The translations under genes and the position numbers were made by a program. The notes beneath the pieces were generated by a model. It saw nothing but the letters and a program-made list of their open reading frames with translations. It had not been told where the DNA came from and did not search any database. From CAUPWF01 sp964369425 (GTDB lineage: Bacteria; Bacillota; Clostridia; Lachnospirales; Lachnospiraceae), in contig CAYJGW010000028.1 in NCBI GenBank assembly GCA_964369425.1, forward strand, positions 1 to 35,265: a stretch of DNA of 35,265 nucleotides, written 5' to 3'. Below are positions 16,187 to 24,382 of the stretch, piece by piece (within the stretch, counting starts at the first letter, position 1; each line of letters starts with the position of its first letter).

Positions 16187-17140
16187 TTATTTATAATCAT
16201 TTAAATAACACGCTACTTCGTGGTTTTCACCTATTTTTTTCAATTTTGGCTTCTCTAGTCTACATTTCTCCTCACATTTTGAACACCTTGTGCTAAATAC
16301 GCAACCTTCAGGAGCATTTAGTGGGTTTGGTACATCTCCTTCTAACACCTGAATCTCTTTTGAAAAGTCCATCGTTGTGCTAAAGATAGATGCTATCATT
16401 TGTTTTGAATAAGGGTGTACCGCACAATCTGAAATTCTACGACTTTCTACGATTTCTACAATTGTCCCAAGATACATAATCATCATTTTATGAGAGATAG
16501 ATGAAACTAAGGCTATATCGTGGCAGATAAATATAATAGACAAGTTCTTTTTTTGTTGTAATTCAACAAGTAATTTCATAATATTATCTTGAATGGACAC
16601 ATCTAATGCACAGGTCGCTTCATCACAGACCAAGACCTCTGGCTCCGTTGCCAGAGCTCTTGCTATCCCCAGTCTTTGCCGTTGTCCTCCACTCATTTCA
16701 TGACAGTAGCGATTCGCAAATTCAGGAGCCAACTGGACTAACTCTAACAATTCTTCTACTTTTTTGTTCATCTCTTTTTTAGTTAACTGAAAAAAATTCT
16801 TTAGTGGTTCTAAAATAACATCTCTCACCTTCATTCTAGGTGAAAATGCTGTACTTGGATCTTGGAACACCATTTGAATATGTTTGCGACTTTCACGAAG
16901 GGCTTTTCCTTTTTGGTGCGTCACATTCTCTCCTTTAAAATACAATTCCCCCTCTGTTGGTGTTTCTAGTCGGACTAACATTTTTAATAATGTACTTTTC
17001 CCGCATCCACTTTCACCCACGATACCTATCGTCTCACCGCGTTTGATCGCAAAATCTACATTCCTACAAGCTATTAATTCTTGTCCATTACTATGATAGG
17101 ATTTCGACAGGTTTTTCCCTTCTAAAATATATTCAGACAT
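16187..17140 (-). CDS. Dpp/Nik-family ABC importer ATP-binding subunit (second ATPase)
   Basis: A 317-aa cytoplasmic ATPase of the peptide/nickel ABC importer family (DppF/NikE/OppF type). It has Walker A GESGCGKST, Q-loop VFQDP, signature MSGGQRQRLG, Walker B VLVCDE and H-loop ICHDI. The C-terminal region after about residue 265 is the oligopeptide/HPY-type extension with the cysteine-rich pattern EGCVFSTRCSKCEEKC and a last Cys in VACYL. This pattern is found in full-length Dpp/Opp ATPases. The ATG at 17140 is preceded by GAGGAG and overlaps the stop of the upstream ATPase gene by 8 nt; a frame 10 codons longer lacks a ribosome site. It is the last gene of the riboswitch-controlled operon. 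Confidence 0.9.
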   Translation of the reverse strand: MSEYILEGKNLSKSYHSNGQELIACRNVDFAIKRGETIGIVGESGCGKSTLLKMLVRLETPTEGELYFKGENVTHQKGKALRESRKHIQMVFQDPSTAFSPRMKVRDVILEPLKNFFQLTKKEMNKKVEELLELVQLAPEFANRYCHEMSGGQRQRLGIARALATEPEVLVCDEATCALDVSIQDNIMKLLVELQQKKNLSIIFICHDIALVSSISHKMMIMYLGTIVEIVESRRISDCAVHPYSKQMIASIFSTTMDFSKEIQVLEGDVPNPLNAPEGCVFSTRCSKCEEKCRLEKPKLKKIGENHEVACYLNDYK

Positions 17141-17918
17141 AGCGTTCTCCTCTAATTGTTGGAACTGCACTTATTAATTTCTTCGTATACCTCTCTTTTG
17201 GGTTATTTAAAATCTCTTCTCTGCTTCCCCTCTCAACAATTTCTCCACCTTTCATAACAATAATCTGATCTGCCATATACGCTGCAACACCTATATTATG
17301 GGTTACCATAAGAATAGAAGTATGATACCTCTTTCTAAGCTCCATCATCTGGCGTACAATTTGGGCTTGAATCGTCACATCTAGAGCACTGGTTGGCTCA
17401 TCAGCAAGCAATACACTTGGTTTGAACGCCATTGCCATTGCGATTCCTACACGCTGCCTCATCCCACCTGACAACTTAGAAGGAATCAACTTCATAATCG
17501 ACTCGCCATCGTAAAGTCCCATCTGTTCTAACAGTTCTACACTTCGCTTGTGGGCATCTCCCTTTGATATATTATCGTGTTTCCTAATATATTCTATAAA
17601 CTGACTTCCTACTGTTCTTATTGGATTCAACATCGCTCCACTATCTTGAAAAATCATTCCTAGTTCTAACCCTCGCACTCGCTCCCATTCCTTTAAAGAA
17701 AATTGACTCATGGATTGCCCTTGTAGCAAGATGTCTCCACTCACTATTTTCCCACCGATAGGTAGCAATCCCATTGCTGCACGAATGGCAGTAGTTTTTC
17801 CACTACCACTCTCCCCTACAAGTGCGATAATCTCCCCTTCTTTTACCTTTAGAGTAAAGTTTTTCAATGCTTGCATTCCAACTTCATACTCTACGAAAAG
17901 ATTCTTAAATTCTAGCAT
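17133..17918 (-). CDS. Dpp/Nik-family ABC importer ATP-binding subunit (first ATPase)
   Basis: A 261-aa ATPase of the DppD/NikD type: Walker A GESGSGKTT, Q-loop IFQDSG, signature LSGGMRQRVG, Walker B VLLADEP, D-loop SALD and H-loop VTHNI. It is shorter than OppD/DppD (about 320-340 aa) because it lacks the cysteine-containing C-terminal extension, as is common for NikD. The ATG at 17918 has TGGAGTGA upstream; a frame beginning at 17981 would reach into the preceding gene and is not supported. It starts 26 nt after the permease-binding protein fusion and overlaps the next ATPase gene by 8 nt. Confidence 0.9.
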   Translation of the reverse strand: MLEFKNLFVEYEVGMQALKNFTLKVKEGEIIALVGESGSGKTTAIRAAMGLLPIGGKIVSGDILLQGQSMSQFSLKEWERVRGLELGMIFQDSGAMLNPIRTVGSQFIEYIRKHDNISKGDAHKRSVELLEQMGLYDGESIMKLIPSKLSGGMRQRVGIAMAMAFKPSVLLADEPTSALDVTIQAQIVRQMMELRKRYHTSILMVTHNIGVAAYMADQIIVMKGGEIVERGSREEILNNPKERYTKKLISAVPTIRGERYV

Positions 17919-17944
17919 ATTCACTCCATTTCTATCTCGCACTA

Positions 17945-20356
17945 CTACATATCCGCTGGTAAAATATCTGTTGTAAGCCAATAGTAATCGATAGTCTCTA
18001 TTTCTGCTTTGGATACCTCATCTGTTCTACTAAACATTCTGCTGTTGTAATACCCATGTACAATCGTTGCTGCATCGTCTATCAATATCTGTTGCAGTTT
18101 TGTAATCAACTCTATCCTATTTTCATCATCCTGCTCAACTATCAATTGCTCATACATCATATCGTATTCTTCATTATAATAATAACCGTAATTCACAGCA
18201 TTTGGAGAATACCAATTTCCTAAATAGTCCTGTGGGTCTCCGATACCTACTGTAATTGTATTCGTTGTCATCAAATCAAATTCTCCTGCATTTTGTAGCG
18301 CCAGTGCAGTATCGTAATCACGAATGCTCACTGTTGTCTTGATTCCAATCTCCGCTAATTGTAAGGATACTGCTTGTGCAAAATCATTTAAATTACGGCT
18401 GGTATAAGCAACATAATTCAAATCTATATTTTCTCCATCTAATTCCCTGAAGCCATCACCATTTGTATCTATAATTCCAGCTTCATTCAACATTTTTTCT
18501 GCTTCTTCTTTATCAAAAGCATACGGATCTGTTAGCTTCTGATAATTATAGGATAGAGATGAGGGTAATACCGAAAATCCTTCTGTGTACATTCCTCCCA
18601 CTGTCACTTCACACATCGTCTGATCATCAAGAGCCATAATGACGGCTTTTCTTAATGTATCGTTTGATAGTTCACTATGAAAATTGATATATGAATTACC
18701 TGTTCGCACACCTGCTGCCGTAGAAATATAATAATCATCTGGTAATTTCGTTAATTGAGCTAAAGCATCTGCTGATGTGATATTTTCCACAAGATCAACA
18801 TCTCCACTTTGTAGTGCCATTGCTTTTGTTGCATTGTCTTCTATATATATAATATTGACCGTATCGTAAGGAACATCTTTTCTATAATATTCATTTTTTG
18901 ACATCTCCAGGTTAATCCCCACATTGTGGTATTCCTCTTTATATGGACCTGTACCTACAATCTGTGTATCTGCAACTGAAGTATCCACAATCGCAAAATA
19001 TGGATATGCTAAAATTCCTTCTAAATTGGCTGTTGGTTGTTCACAGACAATCGTTACTGTCCCTTCTTCATCATTTGCTGTAATGCTATCATACACCAAA
19101 TATCCTTCTGGATTAGAATTTCCCTCTCCACCTTGCTCTGCATCCGTCTCCCTGTATAGCCTTTCTATCGATGCTACTACTGCAGATGGTGTAACTGCAT
19201 TTCCATTGGAGAACTGTAGCCCTTCTAAAATGTGCAATGTCCAAATCTTATAATCCTCTGAATGTGTGATTTCATCCACAAGATTTGGCTGCGCTACTAC
19301 ATTTTCATCAAATTTAAAGAGACATTCTGTAATTCCATACCGTACACCACACCAACTCGAATTTACATTTACACTTGGATCAATAGAATCTGAATACTTA
19401 TAGCAGCCAAAATCAAGATGAAGGTTCTCTGAATTCGGTGCTATCGCATCTTTCCCACTATTACCAACTATCAGCGTACTAACGATCAAACTCCCACCTA
19501 ATGCGATTACAACAAACTTAATCGATGCTTTCATTGATTGTTTTATACTATGATTCTTAGGATCTAAAATATCTCTTACGTTATCTCCAAGCAGATTAAA
19601 GACCATCACTGTTATAAAGATTGCAAGACCTGGGTATATCATAAGCCATGGTGCAAAAGTCATAACTTCTCTACCTTCATTTAACATATATCCCCACTCA
19701 ATAGAGGTTGCATTCGCCCCTAATCCTAGAAATGAGAACCCAGCAAGCTCTAACATCATCCCCCCCATGTCTGACATGGCTGTTACGATTAGTGTTGGTA
19801 AAACAGCTGGAATTAAATGCTTTCTAATAATAGTAAAAGATGTACTTCCTGAGAGTTTAGATGCTGCAATATAATCCATATTTCGTATCTTTAATACGAA
19901 ACTTCGCGAGAGACGTGCATACTTCGTCCAAGTTACCATTGTAATGGCAATGACAGCATTTATGATACTTGGACCTAGTATACCTGCCATAGCAATAGCT
20001 AGTGCCATCCCTGGAAAAGATACCATCATATCCGAAATCCGCATGATTACTACATCTACTTTGCCCCCTGCATATCCCGCAATCACGCCAAGTGTTCCAC
20101 CTATCGAAAAAACCATAATCACCAAAAGTGAAGTAGATGCCAAGGAGGTTCTTGTCCCATAGATCACTCGCGAGAATACATCTCTTCCCATTTTATCTGT
20201 TCCCATTATATGTGTATCATCTGGGGCTTGATTTGCCTCTGATAAAATTGCTTCATTTGGATCAAAGGGGGCTAGAACTGGAGCAAACACTGCGATTAAC
20301 ACTAATATTAGCACCAAAGAAGAGAATATTATTAGCCAGAATTTTGTTTTTTTCAT
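17945..20356 (-). CDS. fused ABC permease (DppC/NikC type) and SBP_bac_5 substrate-binding protein
   Basis: An 803-aa single chain. Residues 1-270 are a complete DppC/NikC permease: an N-terminal membrane segment, the family motif GTDKMGRDVFSRVIYGTRTS (52-71), and the EAA-type coupling loop near 163-185. Residues 277-298 (from KFVVIALGG) are an extra hydrophobic segment like a signal peptide without a lipobox Cys. Residues 305-803 form a full family-5 binding protein with the typical YGITECLFKFD, WTLHILEGLQFSNG and VGTGPY motifs. The extra segment would act as an anchor that puts the binding domain outside. No stop or frameshift separates the parts, and the operon has no separate binding-protein gene, so the fusion looks functional. 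It starts 4 nt after the NikB-type gene. Cargo may be nickel, cobalt, metallophore or peptide. Confidence 0.88.
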   Translation of the reverse strand: MKKTKFWLIIFSSLVLILVLIAVFAPVLAPFDPNEAILSEANQAPDDTHIMGTDKMGRDVFSRVIYGTRTSLASTSLLVIMVFSIGGTLGVIAGYAGGKVDVVIMRISDMMVSFPGMALAIAMAGILGPSIINAVIAITMVTWTKYARLSRSFVLKIRNMDYIAASKLSGSTSFTIIRKHLIPAVLPTLIVTAMSDMGGMMLELAGFSFLGLGANATSIEWGYMLNEGREVMTFAPWLMIYPGLAIFITVMVFNLLGDNVRDILDPKNHSIKQSMKASIKFVVIALGGSLIVSTLIVGNSGKDAIAPNSENLHLDFGCYKYSDSIDPSVNVNSSWCGVRYGITECLFKFDENVVAQPNLVDEITHSEDYKIWTLHILEGLQFSNGNAVTPSAVVASIERLYRETDAEQGGEGNSNPEGYLVYDSITANDEEGTVTIVCEQPTANLEGILAYPYFAIVDTSVADTQIVGTGPYKEEYHNVGINLEMSKNEYYRKDVPYDTVNIIYIEDNATKAMALQSGDVDLVENITSADALAQLTKLPDDYYISTAAGVRTGNSYINFHSELSNDTLRKAVIMALDDQTMCEVTVGGMYTEGFSVLPSSLSYNYQKLTDPYAFDKEEAEKMLNEAGIIDTNGDGFRELDGENIDLNYVAYTSRNLNDFAQAVSLQLAEIGIKTTVSIRDYDTALALQNAGEFDLMTTNTITVGIGDPQDYLGNWYSPNAVNYGYYYNEEYDMMYEQLIVEQDDENRIELITKLQQILIDDAATIVHGYYNSRMFSRTDEVSKAEIETIDYYWLTTDILPADM

Positions 20357-20360
20357 CTTC

Positions 20361-21302
20361 TTATGCTCCTTTTTTCAATCTTGGGTCCAGATATTCATAA
20401 GATATATCCACTACAATATTAACTACCATATAAACCAAAGCAATCCATAGTACAAATCCTTGTATCAGCGGATAATCCATTGCAGTAATGGCAGATATTG
20501 CAAGACTTCCAAGCGCTGGATAAGAAAAAATAACTTCAACTACTGCTGTTCCTCCTAATAAAGAACCGATGGACAATCCTAATAATGTAACTAAAGGCAA
20601 CATTGCATTTGGCATAATATGGTTCCATAGTATTATTCGCTCTGATAATCCTCTTGATCTAGCTCCAATTACATAATCTTGGCTCATTTCTTCTAATATA
20701 GTTGCACGAATTTGTCTTGCATATTTTCCTGCCATAGCGACTGCAAGTGTTACTGCTGGAAGAAGCGTCTTTTCTAAATTCATTTCTACTGATACAACAT
20801 TGACCCACCCTAACTGTAGTGCTACAAAATACAACAAAAGTAAGCCTATCCAAAAATTAGGCATGGAAATCTGCACAAAGGTAATGACTCTCATTATGTA
20901 ATCTATGAATCTGTTGTGATTCAATGCTGAAACAATCCCAAGTGGTAAAGCAATGATTATCATAAAAACCAGTGATAAGAACGTTAATCTTAAAGTTGGA
21001 CCTAACCTACTAAGCAATAAATTCATCACTGGCTCTCCTTGTGATAAGGATATCCCGAAATCCCCTTGTAGACAATTCCACAACCAATTAAAATACTGTA
21101 CATAAAATGGGCGATTTAATCCTAGTTCCACTCTCATTTGCTCAAGTGCCTCTTCCGATGGAATGGTGCCACTCACAGCAAACATAGCTCGCACTGGATC
21201 TGTTGGAGATAAATAAATTAACAAAAAACTTATAAAGCTTATACCAAGCAAGGCTAGTATGAGCTGCATTATTTTCTGAAACCATTTATTTTTCTTTTCC
21301 AT
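20361..21302 (-). CDS. Dpp/Nik-family ABC importer permease (DppB/NikB type)
   Basis: A 313-aa membrane permease of the BPD_transp_1 family, first gene of the importer operon. It begins with a signal-anchor-like helix (10-32), followed by the DppB motif YLSPTDPVRAMF and the ELGLNRPFYVQYFNWL region that pairs with DppC-type subunits. The coupling loop near 205-235 is QDYVIGARSRGLSERIIL. The length is normal for DppB/NikB. AAAGGAGG lies 6 nt before the ATG. About 150 bp upstream on the same strand is a cobalamin riboswitch whose terminator ends just before the gene, so expression should be shut off when cobalamin is plentiful. Confidence 0.9.
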   Translation of the reverse strand: MEKKNKWFQKIMQLILALLGISFISFLLIYLSPTDPVRAMFAVSGTIPSEEALEQMRVELGLNRPFYVQYFNWLWNCLQGDFGISLSQGEPVMNLLLSRLGPTLRLTFLSLVFMIIIALPLGIVSALNHNRFIDYIMRVITFVQISMPNFWIGLLLLYFVALQLGWVNVVSVEMNLEKTLLPAVTLAVAMAGKYARQIRATILEEMSQDYVIGARSRGLSERIILWNHIMPNAMLPLVTLLGLSIGSLLGGTAVVEVIFSYPALGSLAISAITAMDYPLIQGFVLWIALVYMVVNIVVDISYEYLDPRLKKGA

Positions 21303-21347
21303 CGTACTCCTCCTTTCATAAATAAGAGTATGCGCAATTCTTATTAC

Positions 21348-21388
21348 AAAAAAAAATCTTGAACCTAACTAACTTTTAGATTCAAGAT
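21348..21388 (-). terminator. riboswitch expression-platform terminator
   Basis: On the minus strand a 13-bp stem with one wobble pair (21376-21388 with 21356-21368, 7-nt loop) is followed directly by a run of eight or nine T residues (from 21355 down). It lies between the cobalamin aptamer and the NikB-type gene, where a transcription-terminating switch is expected. Confidence 0.85.
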
Positions 21389-21454
21389 ATCCATCAAAAT
21401 ATAACCAATCATAATAATTGGCAGTGCATAACTTTTAGTTCCGAAAAGTATTTT

Positions 21455-21616
21455 TGCATACGGCAAGGTAGGTATTCTGACTTAAGCATCTTCATCTTGA
21501 AGCCTTCCCAGTTTCTACCAGTGGCATTTTTCAAGATTAAACTATTACAGCAGCGGCTCTGTGTGGGAATCACACCCAACTTCCCTTTTCATTACAAAAG
21601 TAAGCCTTACGTATCT
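21455..21616 (-). promoter_or_regulatory. cobalamin riboswitch (B12 aptamer)
   Basis: Read on the minus strand, the segment matches the conserved core of cobalamin riboswitches in order: GGGAA then GGGTGTGATTCC (from about 21587), GCCGCTGCTGTAA (around 21545-21557), GCCACTGG (21518-21525), GGGAAGGC (21502-21509), and the B12 box AAGTCAGAATACCTACC (21467-21483). The ends can pair as a P1 stem (ATACG..AAGG with CCTT..CGTAT). It precedes the NikB-type importer operon. In the known class, adenosyl- or methylcobalamin binding lowers expression, usually of B12 synthesis, corrinoid uptake or cobalt uptake genes. Confidence 0.93.
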
Positions 21617-21640
21617 CTATTCAATTATTTTTCTCTCATC

Positions 21641-21669
21641 AGTCTAGCATCATCTGATTTCAAAGTCAA
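21641..21669 (-). promoter_or_regulatory. promoter of the riboswitch-importer operon
   Basis: On the minus strand TTGACT (21664-21669), a 17-bp spacer and TAGACT (21641-21646) form a good vegetative promoter. Transcription would begin near 21634, about 20 nt before the predicted P1 stem of the riboswitch, as expected. Confidence 0.7.
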
Positions 21670-21824
21670 GTTTTCACCTGAGATGTTCCTTATGTATTGT
21701 TGTCAAAAATCCCAAGTCTAAGTATTGGTTCAATTTCTTCCATGTAGATTCATTTCTTATTAGTTTTCTATCGTCTTGATACTCAACCCACGCCATTGCA
21801 CACCAAGTAATTCCCCTTAGAGAG

Positions 21825-23144
21825 CTAGCGTATATCGCGATATCGCTTACTAATCGCTTCGATACTCACTCCGCTTCGATACATTTTTCGTAGTCTTTGC
21901 ATCTGCCACATCACCCATATCCGATTTAAGAATTTGCCTTCAAATCTCCTGGATGAAGTACTAATCCGTTGTTTTGTCATCCCTATTTTTTCGTTTTTTT
22001 CTTTCAATGTCAGTGACAGTTGATAATCCTCCATAATTGGCAACTTAGGGTACATCCCTATCTCAAAGAACAATTTACGTTTTATAAAAATTCCCTGATC
22101 TCCAAATATGATCTTTCGATCCTTAACTCTGTGATTTGATACAATTTTACAGACTAACAAATCCAGTGTATAAGATTGAAAATCAATCCCAAAGCATCCC
22201 CAATTAACTTTTTTCATCACATTTCTAATCTCTATTACAGGATTTTCTGGCAATTTACTATCACAGTGAAGAAAGAAGAGAATCTCCCCACCACTTGCCA
22301 TTGCACCTGCATTCATTTGATTCGCCCTACCTTTTTCTGAAGAAATCACACAGTATTTCTCGTCAATGAGCGAGGGGGTGCCATCTGTACTCCCACCATC
22401 TACGAACAAAATCTCACAATCTTCCAATTTTTCTAGTTCCTGTTGCATATTGTGTATAATCGCAGACTCATTGTATATCGGTATAATAACTGAAATTTTA
22501 GGTTTTTTCCTCAAATACTTTCCTGTAAAATTGCATTCTTTTTTCCTCCCATAGTCAAGCAAGTCTTTCGGTGTATCAATATCCAAAAGTTTTTCAGCGC
22601 GTGCAACCGTATACCCCGCTGCTTCTAACTTATCTTTGGTCGCTTTTGCAACCTCGCCTTGACTGTAGTGACTCTCTTCAAATGCCTCTGGAATTGATTT
22701 TCTTGAGCCAATAAGATAGTACCCACCATCTTCTGTGGGACCTAAAACAGTATCCTTCTCATCTAACATTCTAAAGCTTTCTTCTAAATGCTTGGCCTTC
22801 AGTCCAGGCACATCAGAACCAATCAGTATACATTTTTCATATCCGTTTTGAAATACTTCCTCCATACTCTGTTGCATTCGACTTCCGATATTATCGCCTT
22901 GTTGCTTACTATACGCTTGCTCAAATCCTAGCACTTTTTTCAAGATTTTCACATTTCCATCTGGAGCATAAAAGATGTAAATATCTTTTTCAGTTTTTTC
23001 ACATTCTGCCACGATATCCCTTAAAAAATACGAATGTAACTGTGCACACTCTAAGGGTGTATAACAAGGCATTAGCCTTGTCTTTATCTTTCCCGGAATC
23101 GGTATTCTCGTAAATATTATAATTGCTTCTTTATTTTCCTTCAT
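21825..23144 (-). CDS. two-domain sugar transferase: TIGR04282-like (DUF2064) plus TIGR04283-like glycosyltransferase 2
   Basis: A 439-aa cytosolic protein. Residues 5-195 form a DUF2064/TIGR04282 nucleotidyltransferase-like domain: IIIFTRIPIPGKIKTRL at the start, DNIGSRMQQSM, ILIGSDVPGL and LGPTEDGGYYLIG. Residues 215-437 form a GT-A family 2 domain of the TIGR04283 type: ISVIIPIYNES, ILFVDGGSTDGT with the DxD-like region, FLHCDSKLP, IFGDQGIFIK and PIMEDYQLS, ending in the family-typical YRDIR. The two are often neighbouring genes; here they are one gene. Known members are annotated near arsenosugar or glycolipid genes, but the acceptor is unknown. The ATG at 23144 has GGAGG at 9-nt spacing; a GTG two codons upstream is too close to it. 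Confidence 0.85.
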   Translation of the reverse strand: MKENKEAIIIFTRIPIPGKIKTRLMPCYTPLECAQLHSYFLRDIVAECEKTEKDIYIFYAPDGNVKILKKVLGFEQAYSKQQGDNIGSRMQQSMEEVFQNGYEKCILIGSDVPGLKAKHLEESFRMLDEKDTVLGPTEDGGYYLIGSRKSIPEAFEESHYSQGEVAKATKDKLEAAGYTVARAEKLLDIDTPKDLLDYGRKKECNFTGKYLRKKPKISVIIPIYNESAIIHNMQQELEKLEDCEILFVDGGSTDGTPSLIDEKYCVISSEKGRANQMNAGAMASGGEILFFLHCDSKLPENPVIEIRNVMKKVNWGCFGIDFQSYTLDLLVCKIVSNHRVKDRKIIFGDQGIFIKRKLFFEIGMYPKLPIMEDYQLSLTLKEKNEKIGMTKQRISTSSRRFEGKFLNRIWVMWQMQRLRKMYRSGVSIEAISKRYRDIR

Positions 23145-23236
23145 TAGCACACCCCTCCGCTATAGCAATCTTTTGAAACTGATTTTCTATTAAACTAAAC
23201 AACAGAGTTCCTTTCAAATATTTTACCATATAGCTG

Positions 23237-23281
23237 TTGACATTTGTACTTGTAACTTGATAAAATGTTTAACATCAAGTT
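23237..23281 (+). promoter_or_regulatory. promoter and overlapping inverted repeat for the PocR/AraC regulator
   Basis: TTGACA (23237-23242), an 18-bp spacer and TAAAAT (23261-23266) form a promoter. An 8-bp inverted repeat (aacttgat 23254-23261 and atcaagtt 23274-23281, 12 nt apart) straddles the -10 and the start point, a position suited to repression, possibly autoregulation. Confidence 0.6.
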
Positions 23282-23298
23282 TAAACGGGGTGATTTGA

Positions 23299-24315
23299 AT
23301 GGATTATGACATATCGATTTCAAAACTCTTTAATCGTAAAGAGTTTCAAAAAGTGCAAGATTGTATGGCACATGCTATAAATGCTGCTATCATAACTGTT
23401 GATTATAAAGGAATCCCTTTCACTACGCATAGCAATTGTAGTAAGTTTTGCTCCCTAGTTCGTCAAAACGCTTATGCTAATAATTACTGTCAAAAGTGTG
23501 ATTCTAGAGGTGGTCTAGAATCCGCACGACTCAATGCACCTTATATGTACTTATGCCACTATAACATAATAGATGTGGCCATCCCAATTACAGTAGACGA
23601 AAATTATATTGGTGCTGTTATGATTGGACAGGTTCAGTTGTCTAACATACCTAAGGAACATGTCCTAGAGCAGATTATTCCTTCTACACAATATAATGCT
23701 TCTCTTTTTAATTTCCCTCAATATAGTCACGCCTTTGCTGATATTACATCTTTAAATTATTCCGACTTTATGAATTATACTAGTTTGATTTATGAGACCA
23801 TAACCTATATGGTTCGAGAATCTGTGGAAAAACTCAAGTATAAACAAATTTATTTAAAGGATTCAGATTCTCGCATTTTACACAAACCTTCTCTCAATCT
23901 ACAAGCGAAAACTAATAGTGTAGTAATCGAACCAGATACGTTTCCTGCTCCCCCGATTCTATCTCCACCCTTTGATACATCTACTTCAGGTTCAGAATTA
24001 CTGCAACCGCTCTTAAGTTATATGGAAGTACACCCTAATAAATTCTTATCAGCGCATCAAGCTGCTCAATTATGCGGGGTTTCCTCCAGTTACTTCAGCA
24101 AGATGTTTAAACAGACAATGAATATTAGCTACGTTAATTATGTAAACGAGCATAAAATCGCTTGGGCCAAAGAATTTCTTCGACTTTCTAATAAAAGTAT
24201 TGATAAAATAAGTGAAAAATTAGGTTTTAATAATACAAGCTATTTTATTAAGACCTTCAAGCAACATGAAAATCTAACACCTAAGCTCTATCGTAAATAT
24301 TATAAAGAATTTTAA
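23299..24315 (+). CDS. PocR-domain AraC-family transcriptional regulator
   Basis: A 338-aa cytosolic regulator. Residues 10-185 are a PocR ligand-binding domain with a cysteine set (C47, C51, C64, C67 and C86) and the IPITVDENYIGAVMIGQV segment. Residues 235-337 are an AraC-type double helix-turn-helix (AAQLCGVSSSYFSKMFKQ and ISEKLGFNNTSYFIKTFKQ, then LTPKLYRK). PocR proteins sense small polyols or related metabolites; the Salmonella founder controls cobalamin synthesis and propanediol use. Its target here is not certain: the neighbours are a glycosyltransferase, a B12-controlled importer and an alpha-galactoside locus. GGGGTGA precedes the ATG. Confidence 0.88.
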   Translation: MDYDISISKLFNRKEFQKVQDCMAHAINAAIITVDYKGIPFTTHSNCSKFCSLVRQNAYANNYCQKCDSRGGLESARLNAPYMYLCHYNIIDVAIPITVDENYIGAVMIGQVQLSNIPKEHVLEQIIPSTQYNASLFNFPQYSHAFADITSLNYSDFMNYTSLIYETITYMVRESVEKLKYKQIYLKDSDSRILHKPSLNLQAKTNSVVIEPDTFPAPPILSPPFDTSTSGSELLQPLLSYMEVHPNKFLSAHQAAQLCGVSSSYFSKMFKQTMNISYVNYVNEHKIAWAKEFLRLSNKSIDKISEKLGFNNTSYFIKTFKQHENLTPKLYRKYYKEF

Positions 24316-24370
24316 AAAGAGCTACGCAACAACTCCTCATTACAAGATGCATTGTTACGTAGCTCTTTTT
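24314..24370. terminator. bidirectional intrinsic terminator
   Basis: A 13-bp stem (24314-24326 with 24358-24370), extended inward by five more pairs after one mismatch, has A5 and T5 edges. It lies between the convergent PocR/AraC gene and the GH36 alpha-galactosidase gene and can serve both. Confidence 0.85.
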
Positions 24371-24382
24371 CTTTATTTAGTG

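Larger units (their letters stand above)
21303..21824. other. 522-bp intergenic region
   Basis: This gap holds, from right to left on the minus strand, about 150 bp without a recognised feature next to the glycosyltransferase stop, the promoter, the cobalamin aptamer, the terminator and the ribosome site of the NikB-type gene. I see no clear terminator for the glycosyltransferase gene. A 40-codon frame (21674-21796, minus) starting with ATG exists but has no good ribosome site. Confidence 0.8.
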
